Shown here piece by piece: positions 1 to 8,439 of a DNA stretch of 64,000 nucleotides (positions are counted from its first letter, which is position 1; each line of letters begins with the position of its first letter). Under the pieces are notes generated by a model, which saw only the letters and a list, made by a program, of their open reading frames with translations, was not told the DNA's origin and made no database searches. A program made the position numbers and the translations under genes. The stretch is taken from the NCBI RefSeq assembly GCF_946902915.1, contig NZ_CAMPPY010000001.1:372001-436000 (forward strand), read 5' to 3'. The stretch is from Streptococcus sp. Marseille-Q5986 (lineage in GTDB: Bacteria; Bacillota; Bacilli; Lactobacillales; Streptococcaceae).

Positions 1-270
1 TTTCCGCATATTAAAGTGGTTGTAGGACTTCTAGTTGTTTTGAGAACTGTATGGATCTTTAATAACTTTGATATCATCTACCTAATTACTGGTGGTGGAC
101 CAGCCAATGCTACAACGACGCTTCCAATTTTTGCTTATAACCTAGGTTGGGGAACTAAATTGTTGGGTCGTGCTTCAGCAGTTACAGTATTGCTCTTTAT
201 CTTCTTGGTAGCAATTTGCTTTATCTACTTTGCTATCATCAGTAAGTGGGAAAAGGAGGGTAGAAAATAA
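1..270 (+). CDS. Sugar ABC transporter permease, C-terminal part (window edge)
   Basis: The reading frame is open from base 1 and ends at TAA 268-270, so only the last 89 residues are present. They contain the end of a MalF/UgpA-type binding-protein-dependent permease: the GGGPANATTTLP stretch typical of sugar permeases after the EAA loop, then one hydrophobic membrane segment and a charged cytoplasmic tail. Its stop shares a base with the start of the next permease (TAATG), which indicates a translationally coupled heterodimer. Position directly before nanB suggests it imports a sialic acid derivative, probably 2,7-anhydro-Neu5Ac; this substrate is inferred from context. Confidence 0.9.
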   Translation, partial: FPHIKVVVGLLVVLRTVWIFNNFDIIYLITGGGPANATTTLPIFAYNLGWGTKLLGRASAVTVLLFIFLVAICFIYFAIISKWEKEGRK

Positions 271-1103
271 TGAAGAAGAAATCCAGTATTTATTTAGATA
301 TTCTCTCACATGTACTCTTGATTGGTGCGACAATCGTTGCAATTTTCCCATTGGTATGGATTATCATATCTTCTGTCAAGGGTAAAGGGGAATTAACTCA
401 GTATCCAACACGATTTTGGCCTGAACAATTTACATTGGATTATTTCACTCATGTTATCAACGATTTGCACTTTATTGATAACATTCGAAACAGTTTAATC
501 ATTGCCTTAGCTACAACCGTTATTGCGATTATTATTTCTGCTATGGCAGCCTATGGTATTGTTCGATTCTTCCCTAAATTGGGAGCGATTATGTCGAGAC
601 TACTCGTCATTACCTACATTTTCCCACCAATTTTGTTAGCAATTCCATATTCAATTGCCATTGCTAAAGTTGGATTAACAAATAGTTTATTTGGCTTGAT
701 GATGGTTTATCTATCTTTTAGTGTTCCATATGCGGTTTGGCTTTTAGTTGGATTTTTCCAAACAGTTCCGATTGGAATTGAAGAAGCAGCTCGAATTGAT
801 GGCGCTAATAAATTTGTGACTTTTTACAAAATTGTACTACCGATTGTAGCACCAGGTATTGTAGCAACAGCTATTTATACATTTATCAATGCTTGGAATG
901 AATTCTTGTATGCCTTGATTTTGATTAACAATACAGGAAAGATGACAGTAGCAGTAGCCCTTCGATCACTTAACGGTTCAGAAATTTTAGACTGGGGAGA
1001 TATGATGGCGGCATCTGTTATTGTGGTTCTTCCATCAATCATTTTCTTCTCTATCATCCAAAATAAAATTGCAAGTGGATTGTCAGAAGGATCTGTGAAG
1101 TAG
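270..1103 (+). CDS. Sugar ABC transporter permease (MalG/AraQ type), sialic acid locus
   Basis: The 277-residue protein has about six hydrophobic segments and a clear EAA loop near residues 170-190 (EEAARIDGANKF followed by IVLPIVAPG), the site that docks the ATPase in CUT1 sugar importers. It overlaps the preceding permease by one base, so the two are probably made in equal amounts as the membrane channel. No ATPase gene is in view; CUT1 systems in streptococci commonly share a multitask ATPase such as MsmK encoded elsewhere. The gene lies 16 bases before nanB, as expected for uptake of the NanB product. Confidence 0.92.
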   Translation: MKKKSSIYLDILSHVLLIGATIVAIFPLVWIIISSVKGKGELTQYPTRFWPEQFTLDYFTHVINDLHFIDNIRNSLIIALATTVIAIIISAMAAYGIVRFFPKLGAIMSRLLVITYIFPPILLAIPYSIAIAKVGLTNSLFGLMMVYLSFSVPYAVWLLVGFFQTVPIGIEEAARIDGANKFVTFYKIVLPIVAPGIVATAIYTFINAWNEFLYALILINNTGKMTVAVALRSLNGSEILDWGDMMAASVIVVLPSIIFFSIIQNKIASGLSEGSVK

Positions 1104-1119
1104 ACGAAAGAAGGAAAAA

Positions 1120-3213
1120 ATGAATAAGAGAGGTCTTTATTCAAAACTAGGAATTTCTGTTGTAGGCATTAGTCTTTTAATGGGAGTCCCCACTTTGATT
1201 CATGCGAATGAATTAAACTATGGTCAACTGTCCATATCTCCTATTTTTCAAGGAGGTTCATATCAATTGAACAATAAGAGTATAGATATCAGCCCTTTGT
1301 TATTAGATAAATTGTCTGGAGAGAGTCAGACAGTAGTAATGAAATTTAAAGCAGATAAACCAAACTCGCTTCAAGCTTTGTTTGGCCTATCTAATAGTAA
1401 AGCAGGCTTTAAAAATAATTACTTTTCAATTTTCATGAGAGATTCTGGTGAGATAGGTGTAGAAATAAGAGACGCCCAAAAGGGAATAAATTATTTATTT
1501 TCTAGACCAGCTTCATTATGGGGAAAGCATAAAGGACAGGCAGTTGAAACTACACTAGTATTTGTATCTGATTCTAAAGATAAAACATACACAATGTATG
1601 TTAATGGAATAGAAGTGTTCTCTGAAACAGTTGATACATTTTTGCCAATTTCAAATATAAATGGTATAGATAAGGCAACACTAGGAGCTGTTAATCGTGA
1701 AGGTAAGGAACATTACCTCGCAAAAGGAAGTATTGATGAAATCAGTCTATTTAATAAAGCAATTAGTGATCAGGAAGTTTCAACTATTCCCTTGTCAAAT
1801 CCATTTCAGTTAATTTTCCAATCAGGAGATTCTACTCAAGCTAACTATTTTAGAATACCGACACTATATACATTAAGTAGTGGAAGAGTTCTATCAAGTA
1901 TTGATGCACGTTATGGTGGGACTCATGATTCTAAAAGTAAGATTAATATTGCCACTTCTTATAGTGATGATAATGGGAAAACGTGGAGTGAGCCAATTTT
2001 TGCTATGAAGTTTAATGACTATGAGGAGCAGTTAGTTTACTGGTCACGAGATAATAAATTAAAGAATAGTCAAATTAGTGGAAGTGCTTCATTCATAGAT
2101 TCATCCATTGTTGAAGATAAAAAATCTGGGAAAACGATATTACTAGCTGATGTTATGCCGGCGGGTATTGGAAATAATAATGCAAATAAAGCCGACTCAG
2201 GTTTTAAAGAAATAAATGGTCATTATTATTTAAAACTAAAGAAGAATGGAGATAACGATTTCCGTTATACAGTGAGAGAAAATGGTGTCGTTTACGATGA
2301 AACGACTAATAAACCTATAAATTATACTATAAATGATAAGTATGAAGTTTTGGAGGGAGGAAAGCCTTTAACAGTCGAACAATATTCGGTTGATTTTGAT
2401 AGTGGCTCTTTAAGAGAAAGGCATAATGGGAAACAGATTCCTATGAATGTTTTCTACAAAGATTCGTTATTTAAAGTGACTCCTACTAATTATATAGCAA
2501 TGACAACTAGTCAGAATAGAGGAGAGAGTTGGGAACAATTTAAGTTGTTGCCTCCGTTCTTAGGAGAAAAACATAACGGAACTTACTTATGTCCCGGACA
2601 AGGTTTAGCATTAAAATCAAGTAACAGATTGATTTTTGCAACATATACTAGTGGAGAACTAACCTATCTCATTTCTGATGATAGTGGTCAAACATGGAAG
2701 AAATCTTCGGCTCCAATTCCGTTTAAGAATGCAACAGCAGAAGCACAAATGGTTGAACTGAGAGATGGTGTGATTAGAACATTCTTTAGAACTACTACAG
2801 GTAAGATAGCTTATATGACTAGTAGAGATTCTGGGGAAACATGGTCGGAAGTTTTGTATATTGATGGAATCCAACAAACTTCATATGGTACACAAGTATC
2901 TGCAATTAAATACTCTCAATTAATTGATGGAAAAGAAGCAGTCATTTTGAGTACACCAAATTCTAGAAATGGCCGTAAGGGAGGTCAATTAGTTGTCGGT
3001 TTAGTCAATAAGGAAGATGATAGTATTGATTGGAAATACCACTATGATATTGATTTGCCTTCGTATGGTTATGCCTATTCTGCGATTACAGAATTGCCAA
3101 ATCATCACATAGGTGTATTATTTGAAAAATATGATTCATGGTCGAGAAATGAATTGCATTTAAGTAATGTAGTTCAGTATATAGATTTGGAAATTAATGA
3201 TTTAACAAAATAA
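1120..3213 (+). CDS. nanB: Sialidase B (intramolecular trans-sialidase)
   Basis: The protein has 697 residues, the length of pneumococcal NanB. It starts with a Sec signal peptide (about residues 1-30 ending near IHANE), then a CBM40-like lectin domain (about 35-225), then the six-bladed sialidase fold. The FRIP motif places the substrate-carboxylate arginine at residue 245 and a catalytic aspartate at 270, as in NanB. Four Asp boxes are visible (SDDNGKTW, SQNRGESW, SDDSGQTW, SRDSGETW). There is no LPXTG sorting signal, so it is predicted to be secreted. NanB cleaves alpha-2,3-linked sialic acid and releases 2,7-anhydro-Neu5Ac. The gene sits between the permeases and the oxidoreductase. Confidence 0.96.
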   Translation: MNKRGLYSKLGISVVGISLLMGVPTLIHANELNYGQLSISPIFQGGSYQLNNKSIDISPLLLDKLSGESQTVVMKFKADKPNSLQALFGLSNSKAGFKNNYFSIFMRDSGEIGVEIRDAQKGINYLFSRPASLWGKHKGQAVETTLVFVSDSKDKTYTMYVNGIEVFSETVDTFLPISNINGIDKATLGAVNREGKEHYLAKGSIDEISLFNKAISDQEVSTIPLSNPFQLIFQSGDSTQANYFRIPTLYTLSSGRVLSSIDARYGGTHDSKSKINIATSYSDDNGKTWSEPIFAMKFNDYEEQLVYWSRDNKLKNSQISGSASFIDSSIVEDKKSGKTILLADVMPAGIGNNNANKADSGFKEINGHYYLKLKKNGDNDFRYTVRENGVVYDETTNKPINYTINDKYEVLEGGKPLTVEQYSVDFDSGSLRERHNGKQIPMNVFYKDSLFKVTPTNYIAMTTSQNRGESWEQFKLLPPFLGEKHNGTYLCPGQGLALKSSNRLIFATYTSGELTYLISDDSGQTWKKSSAPIPFKNATAEAQMVELRDGVIRTFFRTTTGKIAYMTSRDSGETWSEVLYIDGIQQTSYGTQVSAIKYSQLIDGKEAVILSTPNSRNGRKGGQLVVGLVNKEDDSIDWKYHYDIDLPSYGYAYSAITELPNHHIGVLFEKYDSWSRNELHLSNVVQYIDLEINDLTK

Positions 3214-3225
3214 AGGAGAAAAAAT

Positions 3226-4329
3226 ATGGTTAAATACGGTGTTGTTGGAACAGGATATTTTGGAGCTGAGTTGGCTCGTTATATGCAAAAGAATGATGGA
3301 GCAGAGATTACTCTTCTCTATGATCCAGACAATGCAGAGGCAATTGCAGAAGAATTGGGAGCAAAAGTAGCAAGCTCCTTAGATGAGTTGGTTTCTAGCG
3401 ATGAAGTAGATTGTGTCATCGTCGCAACTCCAAATAATCTTCATAAAGAGCCAGTTATTAAGGCTGCACAACATGGCAAAAATGTTTTCTGTGAAAAACC
3501 AATTGCACTTTCTTATCAAGATTGTCGTGAGATGGTAGATGCTTGTAAAGAAAACAATGTAACCTTTATGGCAGGACATATTATGAACTTCTTTAATGGT
3601 GTCCATCATGCAAAAGAATTGATTAATCAAGGAGTCATCGGAGACGTTCTATATTGTCACACTGCTCGTAATGGTTGGGAAGAACAACAACCGTCAGTAT
3701 CATGGAAAAAAATTCGTGAAAAATCAGGTGGTCACTTGTATCACCACATCCATGAATTGGATTGTGTACAATTCCTTATGGGTGGAATGCCTGAAACTGT
3801 AACCATGACAGGTGGTAATGTAGCTCATGAAGGTGAAAATTTCGGTGATGAAGATGATATGATTTTTGTCAATATGGAATTTTCTAATAAACGTTTTGCC
3901 TTGTTAGAATGGGGTTCAGCTTATCGTTGGGGTGAACATTATGTCTTGATTCAAGGGACAAAAGGTGCTATCCGCTTAGACTTATTCAACTGTAAAGGAA
4001 CTCTTAAGCTAGATGGGCAAGAAAGTTATTTCTTGATTCATGAATCGCAAGAAGAAGATGATGACCGTACTCGTATCTATCATAGTACAGAGATGGATGG
4101 AGCAATTGCTTATGGTAAACCAGGTAAACGTACTCCATTATGGCTATCATCTGTCATTGATAAAGAAATGCGCTATTTGCATGAGATTATGCAAGGAGCT
4201 CCAGTATCAGAAGAATTTGCCAAACTATTGACAGGTGAAGCTGCTCTAGAAGCAATTGCTACTGCAGATGCTTGTACCCAATCTATGTTTGAAGATCGCA
4301 AAGTAAAATTGTCAGAAATTGTAAAATAA
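3226..4329 (+). CDS. Gfo/Idh/MocA oxidoreductase, NanOx-like (2,7-anhydro-Neu5Ac to Neu5Ac)
   Basis: The 367-residue protein opens with a Rossmann fold (GVVGTGYFGAELARY) and carries the EKP motif of the Gfo/Idh/MocA family near residue 90 (FCEKPIA), followed by an HHIHELD segment that may supply active-site histidines. It begins 12 bases after nanB behind AAAGGAG. Family members in Ruminococcus gnavus (NanOx) and E. coli (YjhC) convert 2,7-anhydro-Neu5Ac to Neu5Ac by an NAD-dependent redox cycle. The position between NanB, which makes the anhydro sugar, and Neu5Ac lyase argues for the same reaction here. The family call is certain; the substrate is inferred. Confidence 0.88.
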   Translation: MVKYGVVGTGYFGAELARYMQKNDGAEITLLYDPDNAEAIAEELGAKVASSLDELVSSDEVDCVIVATPNNLHKEPVIKAAQHGKNVFCEKPIALSYQDCREMVDACKENNVTFMAGHIMNFFNGVHHAKELINQGVIGDVLYCHTARNGWEEQQPSVSWKKIREKSGGHLYHHIHELDCVQFLMGGMPETVTMTGGNVAHEGENFGDEDDMIFVNMEFSNKRFALLEWGSAYRWGEHYVLIQGTKGAIRLDLFNCKGTLKLDGQESYFLIHESQEEDDDRTRIYHSTEMDGAIAYGKPGKRTPLWLSSVIDKEMRYLHEIMQGAPVSEEFAKLLTGEAALEAIATADACTQSMFEDRKVKLSEIVK

Positions 4330-4340
4330 ACATAATGGAA

Positions 4341-4369
4341 AGGGGATGAAAAACTTATTTTCTCCCCTC
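4341..4369 (+). other. Small hairpin between nanOx-like gene and Neu5Ac lyase gene
   Basis: AGGGGATGAAAA and TTTTCTCCCCT pair with one bulge around a short loop. No clear T-run follows, so this is more likely a partial attenuator or RNA-processing site than a full terminator. It would allow different expression of the genes on either side. Confidence 0.35.
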
Positions 4370-4397
4370 ATTTCGGAAATAAGTTAGGAGAAAATCT

Positions 4398-5315
4398 ATG
4401 TCAGATTTAAAAAAATACGAAGGTGTCATTCCAGCCTTCTACGCATGTTATGATGATCAAGGAGAAGTAAGTTCAGAGCGCACACGTGCCTTGGTTCAAT
4501 ACTTCATTGATAAAGGTGTTCAAGGTCTCTATGTCAATGGTTCTTCTGGTGAATGTATCTACCAAAGCGTAGAGGACCGCAAGCTGATTTTGGAAGAAGT
4601 CATGGCAGTTGCCAAAGGTAAATTAACTATTATTGTCCATGTTGCTTGCAACAATACCAAGGACAGTATGGAACTTGCTCGCCATGCGGAAAGTTTGGGT
4701 GTAGATGCCATTGCGACAATTCCGCCGATTTACTTCCGCTTGCCTGAGTACTCAGTTGCCAAATACTGGAACGATATCAGTTCTGCAGCTCCAAACACAG
4801 ACTACGTGATTTACAACATTCCTCAGTTAGCAGGGGTTGCTTTGACTCCAAGCCTTTATACTGAAATGTTGAAAAATCCACGTGTTATCGGTGTTAAGAA
4901 CTCTTCTATGCCAGTTCAAGATATCCAAACCTTTGTCAGCCTTGGTGGGGAAGACCACATCGTCTTTAATGGTCCAGATGAACAATTCCTAGGTGGCCGT
5001 CTCATGGGTGCCAAAGCTGGTATTGGTGGTACTTACGGTGCTATGCCAGAACTCTTCTTGAAACTCAATCAGTTGATTGCTGACAAAGACTTGGAAACAG
5101 CACGTGAATTACAATACGTTATCAATGAGATTATTGGGAAATTGACTGCTGCTCACGGGAATATGTATGGTGTGATTAAGGAAGTCTTGAAAATCAATGA
5201 AGGTCTGAACATTGGTTCTGTTCGTTCGCCATTGACACCAGTGACTGAAGACGATCGTCCAGTTGTAGAAGCAGCTGCAGCCTTGATTCGTGAAACCAAG
5301 GAGCGCTTCCTCTAA
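4398..5315 (+). CDS. N-acetylneuraminate lyase (DapA superfamily)
   Basis: A 305-residue class I aldolase. It has the GSSGE carboxylate-binding motif at residues 48-52, the catalytic tyrosine at about 139 (DYVIYN) and the Schiff-base lysine at 167 (VIGVKNSS). It splits Neu5Ac into N-acetylmannosamine and pyruvate in the cytoplasm. The neighbours (NanOx-like enzyme before, ROK kinase after) distinguish it from dihydrodipicolinate synthase. No symbol is given because nanA means lyase in E. coli but sialidase A in pneumococci. Confidence 0.93.
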   Translation: MSDLKKYEGVIPAFYACYDDQGEVSSERTRALVQYFIDKGVQGLYVNGSSGECIYQSVEDRKLILEEVMAVAKGKLTIIVHVACNNTKDSMELARHAESLGVDAIATIPPIYFRLPEYSVAKYWNDISSAAPNTDYVIYNIPQLAGVALTPSLYTEMLKNPRVIGVKNSSMPVQDIQTFVSLGGEDHIVFNGPDEQFLGGRLMGAKAGIGGTYGAMPELFLKLNQLIADKDLETARELQYVINEIIGKLTAAHGNMYGVIKEVLKINEGLNIGSVRSPLTPVTEDDRPVVEAAAALIRETKERFL

Positions 5316-5332
5316 TCCATAAGGAGGTATTT

Positions 5333-6217
5333 ATGACACACTACGTTGCAATTGATATCGGTGGAACCAACATCAAATATGGCTTGATCGACCAAGAAGG
5401 CCAACTTGTTGAATCGCATGAAATGCCAACAGAGGCGCATAAGGGTGGACCTCATATCTTACAAAAGACCAAAGATATTGTAGCCAGCTATTTAGAAAAA
5501 GGCCCAGTAGCAGGTGTTGCCATTTCTTCTGCTGGGATGGTGGATCCTGACAAGGGTGAGATTTTCTATGCTGGCCCTCAAATCCCTAACTACGCAGGCA
5601 CTCAGTTCAAAAAGGAAATCGAGACTAGCTTTACTATTCCTTGTGAGATTGAAAATGATGTCAACTGTGCAGGTCTTGCTGAAGCAGTTTCTGGTTCAGG
5701 TAAGGGAGCGAGTGTCACTCTATGCTTGACCATTGGAACAGGTATCGGTGGTTGCTTGATTATGGATGGGAAGGTCTTCCATGGATTTAGCAATTCAGCC
5801 TGCGAAGTTGGTTATATGCACATGCAGGATGGAGCTTTCCAGGATCTCGCCTCTACGACAGCCTTGGTAGAATATGTAGCAGCAGCTCATGGCGATCCAG
5901 TTGATCAGTGGAATGGCCGACGCATTTTTAAGGAATCTACTGAAGGAAATAAAATCTGTATGGCAGGTATTGACCGTATGGTAGACTATCTAGGAAAAGG
6001 TCTGGCAAATATTTGCTATGTGGCCAATCCAGAAGTGGTCATTCTCGGTGGCGGTATCATGGGGCAAGAGGCTATCCTCAAGCCTAAGATCCGCGCAGCC
6101 TTGAAGGCGGCCTTGGTACCAAGTCTAGCTGAAAAAACACGATTAGAATTTGCCCATCACCAAAATACAGCAGGGATGTTGGGAGCCTATTACCATTTCA
6201 AAACAAAACAATCTTAG
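5333..6217 (+). CDS. nanK: ROK-family N-acetylmannosamine kinase
   Basis: The 294-residue protein starts with the phosphate-binding motif DIGGTNIKYGL and carries the second glycine-rich ATP motif (TIGTGIGGCLI) near residue 135 and a late GGGIM segment. The zinc-binding cysteine cluster seen in many ROK kinases is not evident. It starts 17 bases after the lyase gene behind AAGGAGG. By context it phosphorylates ManNAc made by the lyase; the epimerase NanE is not in this window. ROK specificity cannot be read from sequence alone, so the substrate rests on operon context. Confidence 0.88.
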   Translation: MTHYVAIDIGGTNIKYGLIDQEGQLVESHEMPTEAHKGGPHILQKTKDIVASYLEKGPVAGVAISSAGMVDPDKGEIFYAGPQIPNYAGTQFKKEIETSFTIPCEIENDVNCAGLAEAVSGSGKGASVTLCLTIGTGIGGCLIMDGKVFHGFSNSACEVGYMHMQDGAFQDLASTTALVEYVAAAHGDPVDQWNGRRIFKESTEGNKICMAGIDRMVDYLGKGLANICYVANPEVVILGGGIMGQEAILKPKIRAALKAALVPSLAEKTRLEFAHHQNTAGMLGAYYHFKTKQS

Positions 6218-6222
6218 TTTGG
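6194..6222. repeat. Direct repeat, left flank of GNAT insert
   Basis: About 28 bases spanning the 3' end of the kinase gene (ATTTCAAAACAAAACAATC and the following TTAGTTTGG) recur at 7294-7321 with about two differences. The stretch between carries a terminator, the acetyltransferase gene and a small ORF. The second copy runs straight into the hairpin expected to end the kinase operon. This suggests the intervening segment was inserted between the kinase gene and its original terminator. Confidence 0.7.
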
Positions 6223-6228
6223 AACTAT

Positions 6229-6290
6229 AGAATTAAGAAAAACACTTAATCACTACTTGAGTGAAAGCTGTTTTGCTTAATTCTTTTTTT
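6229..6290 (+). terminator. Rho-independent terminator after nanK
   Basis: AGAATTAAG plus AAAACA pair with TGTTTT and CTTAATTCT around a long loop, followed by a run of seven T. It lies directly after the first direct repeat and would stop the sialic-acid operon ahead of the acetyltransferase gene. Confidence 0.75.
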
Positions 6291-6619
6291 GACGATAGAA
6301 AAACTGTCCAGTATATGAAAACTAGCGGAAAGACAAAGAGAATTACAAAAAAAGTAGGATAGGAGCAGAATTCCTACCATCGAAAAATATATGAGAGGAG
6401 ATTCCCTTTAAGATAGCCTTAGAAGATTGTGCAAACTCTCTACTTTGTTTCCAAATACTAAACCCAAGCCAAGAAGAAAAAGTGATATAATGAGATGGAC
6501 GAGAAATTGACAAATTAGAAGTAGTAGAATCAACTCAAAAAGTATGGATGTATAGTATGTGTGGAATTTCTACAGATTTATAAAATAATAAATTTACAGA
6601 ATATAAACCGGAGGCCATC
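6291..6619 (+). promoter_or_regulatory. Gene-free stretch with promoter for the acetyltransferase
   Basis: No convincing gene is visible here. An extended -10 element (TG-A-TATAAT) lies at 6483-6491 with no good -35. The acetyltransferase start is preceded by CCGGAGG. The rest is AT-rich with scattered short in-frame pieces that I cannot assign. Confidence 0.5.
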
Positions 6620-7090
6620 ATGGATTATGTGATTAGAGAATTAAAGCAGAATGAAATCAATTTATTGGATACTTTTCTATATGAGGCTATTTTTATTCCT
6701 GAAGGAGTACAAGCACCGTCCAAAGATATTATAGAACATCCCGATTTACAAATATATGTTGCTGATTTTGGCAAGAAAGATGATGTATGTTATGTGGCGG
6801 ATTTTGATGGAAAGGTAGTAGGAGCTGTATGGACTCGTATCATAAATGATTATGGTCATGTTGATGACACAACACCCTCTCTTTCCATTTCTCTTCTCAA
6901 GGAATATAGGAATTTGGGAATTGGAACTGAACTTATGAAACAAATTCTTTTGACCTTGAAAGATAGAAAATATAAGCAAGTTTCATTATCTGTTCAAAAA
7001 ATAAACTATGCAGTGAGTATGTATAAAAAAGTTGGTTTTGAAGTTGTTCGTGAAAATAAAGATGACTATGTCATGATTTGCAAACTTTAG
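6620..7090 (+). CDS. GNAT-family N-acetyltransferase
   Basis: The 156-residue protein has the GNAT fold. Motif A is visible as SLLKEYRNLGIGTELMKQIL (acetyl-CoA pyrophosphate loop R/Q-x-x-G-x-G/A), followed by VSLSVQKINYAVSMYKKVGFEVVRE, the typical N-x-x-A-x-x-x-Y-x-x-x-GF ending. The acceptor is unknown; small stand-alone GNAT proteins modify peptides, amines or drugs. The gene lies between two direct repeats within the sialic-acid locus and has its own promoter and terminator, so it looks like cargo rather than part of sialic-acid metabolism. Confidence 0.85.
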   Translation: MDYVIRELKQNEINLLDTFLYEAIFIPEGVQAPSKDIIEHPDLQIYVADFGKKDDVCYVADFDGKVVGAVWTRIINDYGHVDDTTPSLSISLLKEYRNLGIGTELMKQILLTLKDRKYKQVSLSVQKINYAVSMYKKVGFEVVRENKDDYVMICKL

Positions 7091-7212
7091 TTTCTGGCAA
7101 ATCTAAGTTTGTCGAAGTAAAACAATTAAATAAAATGATAGAGAGGGAGTAAAAGCAAATAGTGATACTTCCTTTTTTGTTGTCAAAAATTCAAAAACGG
7201 AAAGGAGAATTT

Positions 7213-7302
7213 ATGGAAGAATTGAAAAAAATAGATAAAAAAGCATTGGCGCAAAGAGAAAAATTGGAGAGACCACCTAGGAGGTTTTTGTCTATTTCAT
7301 AA
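7213..7302 (+). CDS. Small ORF (29 aa), possible truncated gene
   Basis: An ATG at 7213 follows AAAGGAG at ideal spacing and opens a 29-codon frame rich in lysine, glutamate and arginine (start MEELKKIDKKALAQREK). It ends at TAA 7300-7302, inside the second direct repeat copy. The good ribosome site followed by a stop in the repeat suggests the first codons of a gene cut off at the insertion boundary. A real microprotein cannot be excluded. No family recognised. Confidence 0.35.
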   Translation: MEELKKIDKKALAQREKLERPPRRFLSIS

Positions 7303-7321
7303 CAAAACAATCCTAGTTTGG
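7294..7321. repeat. Direct repeat, right flank of GNAT insert
   Basis: Second copy of the repeat described at 6194-6222. It continues directly into the bidirectional hairpin at 7309-7340, which is probably the ancestral end of the kinase operon. Confidence 0.7.
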
Positions 7322-7340
7322 CTCAGCCAAACTAGGATTT
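7309..7340. terminator. Bidirectional terminator between nanK side and rpiR
   Basis: AATCCTAGTTTGGC pairs perfectly with GCCAAACTAGGATT around a TCA loop, with T-rich sequence on one side and A-rich on the other. It overlaps the last codons of the convergent RpiR gene and can serve both strands. Confidence 0.85.
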
Positions 7341-8183
7341 TCTAACGCGTTTTTGTATACGATAGCCGTTGAGCTTTTTATTTTCCCAATAACTGTTAAA
7401 GATTTTTTCCTTGCTATCGCGATTGATTTCCAAAAAGTAGGCATAAATCAAATCTATAAAGAAGAGCATAGGAATTTGAGCAGATATTCGTTGAATGTAG
7501 AAAGGCTGGTTGTGACTGGCAACAAGAACAGTCTCTGTATAGGCTTGACTATCTTTATTGGGAACACTTGTAAAGAGTACAGTTTTCGCCCCCATCTCTT
7601 TCGCGTCTAATAGACTGTCTAAAATAGAGGGAGTTGTACCAGAAAGTGAGAAACCGAGTACGAGACAATTTTCATCCATGATGCTGGTCGTCCATGCAAA
7701 GCCATCTCGATCAGTCAAAGTTTCACAGACCACACCCAGACGCATGAAACGCAATTTCATTTCACGAGCGACGAGACCGGAACTGCCTGTTCCGAAGAAG
7801 TAGACACGCTCAGCATCTTCGATTAACTGGGCGACTCGTTCCAGTTGTTCTTCGTCAATCAAATCCTGCGTTTGCTCTCGCATGATACTGTAGCTTCGCA
7901 AAACACGTTTGGTCAAAGGACTATGTTTGTACGAATGAGTGTCCTGTTTACTAGCCTGATGCTGGTATTGAAAGACGAATTCTCGGTAGCCTGTAAAACC
8001 ACACTTTTTAGCAAAGCGGGTAAGCGCTGCTTGGGAGATATGCAATTTCTGGGTGACTTGCTGAGAAGAAAGATCATCTTGGATCGTTTCAGCTTGCAAA
8101 AAATAGTGAGCGATTTCTTGCTCAAGCTCGGTTAATTCTTCAAAATGGAGGTCGATTATGGTTGCGATGTCTAGCTTGTTCAT
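7332..8183 (-). CDS. RpiR-family transcriptional regulator of the sialic acid locus
   Basis: The 283-residue protein has an N-terminal HTH_6 domain (about residues 1-80, with QQVTQKLHISQAALTRFAKKCGF as the recognition region) and a C-terminal SIS sugar-phosphate-binding domain (about 115-250, starting with VYFFGTGSSGLVARE). RpiR regulators of this type sense amino-sugar phosphates. It is convergent with the lyase/kinase operon, matching the NanR-type position known in pneumococci. It probably controls the nan genes in response to an intermediate such as ManNAc-6-P; direction and ligand are inferred. Confidence 0.88.
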   Translation of the reverse strand: MNKLDIATIIDLHFEELTELEQEIAHYFLQAETIQDDLSSQQVTQKLHISQAALTRFAKKCGFTGYREFVFQYQHQASKQDTHSYKHSPLTKRVLRSYSIMREQTQDLIDEEQLERVAQLIEDAERVYFFGTGSSGLVAREMKLRFMRLGVVCETLTDRDGFAWTTSIMDENCLVLGFSLSGTTPSILDSLLDAKEMGAKTVLFTSVPNKDSQAYTETVLVASHNQPFYIQRISAQIPMLFFIDLIYAYFLEINRDSKEKIFNSYWENKKLNGYRIQKRVRKS

Positions 8184-8214
8184 GAGGCTCCTTTTTATAA
8201 GTCAAAGTCTTAAA

Positions 8215-8228
8215 AGTTAACGCTTTCC
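8215..8228. promoter_or_regulatory. Candidate cre-like operator in the rpiR 5' region
   Basis: On the minus strand GGAAAGCGTTAACT matches eight of ten defined positions of the CcpA cre consensus TGNAANCGNWNNCA. It lies just downstream of the rpiR -10 box, a place where a bound repressor would act as a roadblock. It could equally be an autoregulatory site. Confidence 0.3.
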
Positions 8229-8242
8229 TAGCTATTACTATC

Positions 8243-8270
8243 ATTATATCATAGAAGTTAGGATAACCAA
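8243..8270 (-). promoter_or_regulatory. rpiR promoter
   Basis: On the minus strand TTGGTT and TATAAT are separated by 16 bases, about 60 bases ahead of the rpiR start, which has AAAGGAG. Confidence 0.65.
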
Positions 8271-8439
8271 ATAAAAAGGCATGTTCAGTTGAAAGTCAAA
8301 AAATGCTTCGATTTTTCCAAGAGTTCCTCCGTAAAATATGATACAATAAAAAGTACTGAGCTTCACCTGTTTGCTTTATTATTTTATATGTAAATGAAGG
8401 TGAAAATCGGAAATTTTTCTAGAAAAGAGCCTTAGTTGT

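Noticed and set aside
4398..5315. Aldolase considered as dihydrodipicolinate synthase.
   Set aside because: Neighbours are NanOx-like, ROK kinase and RpiR genes; the GSSGE motif and context fit Neu5Ac lyase.
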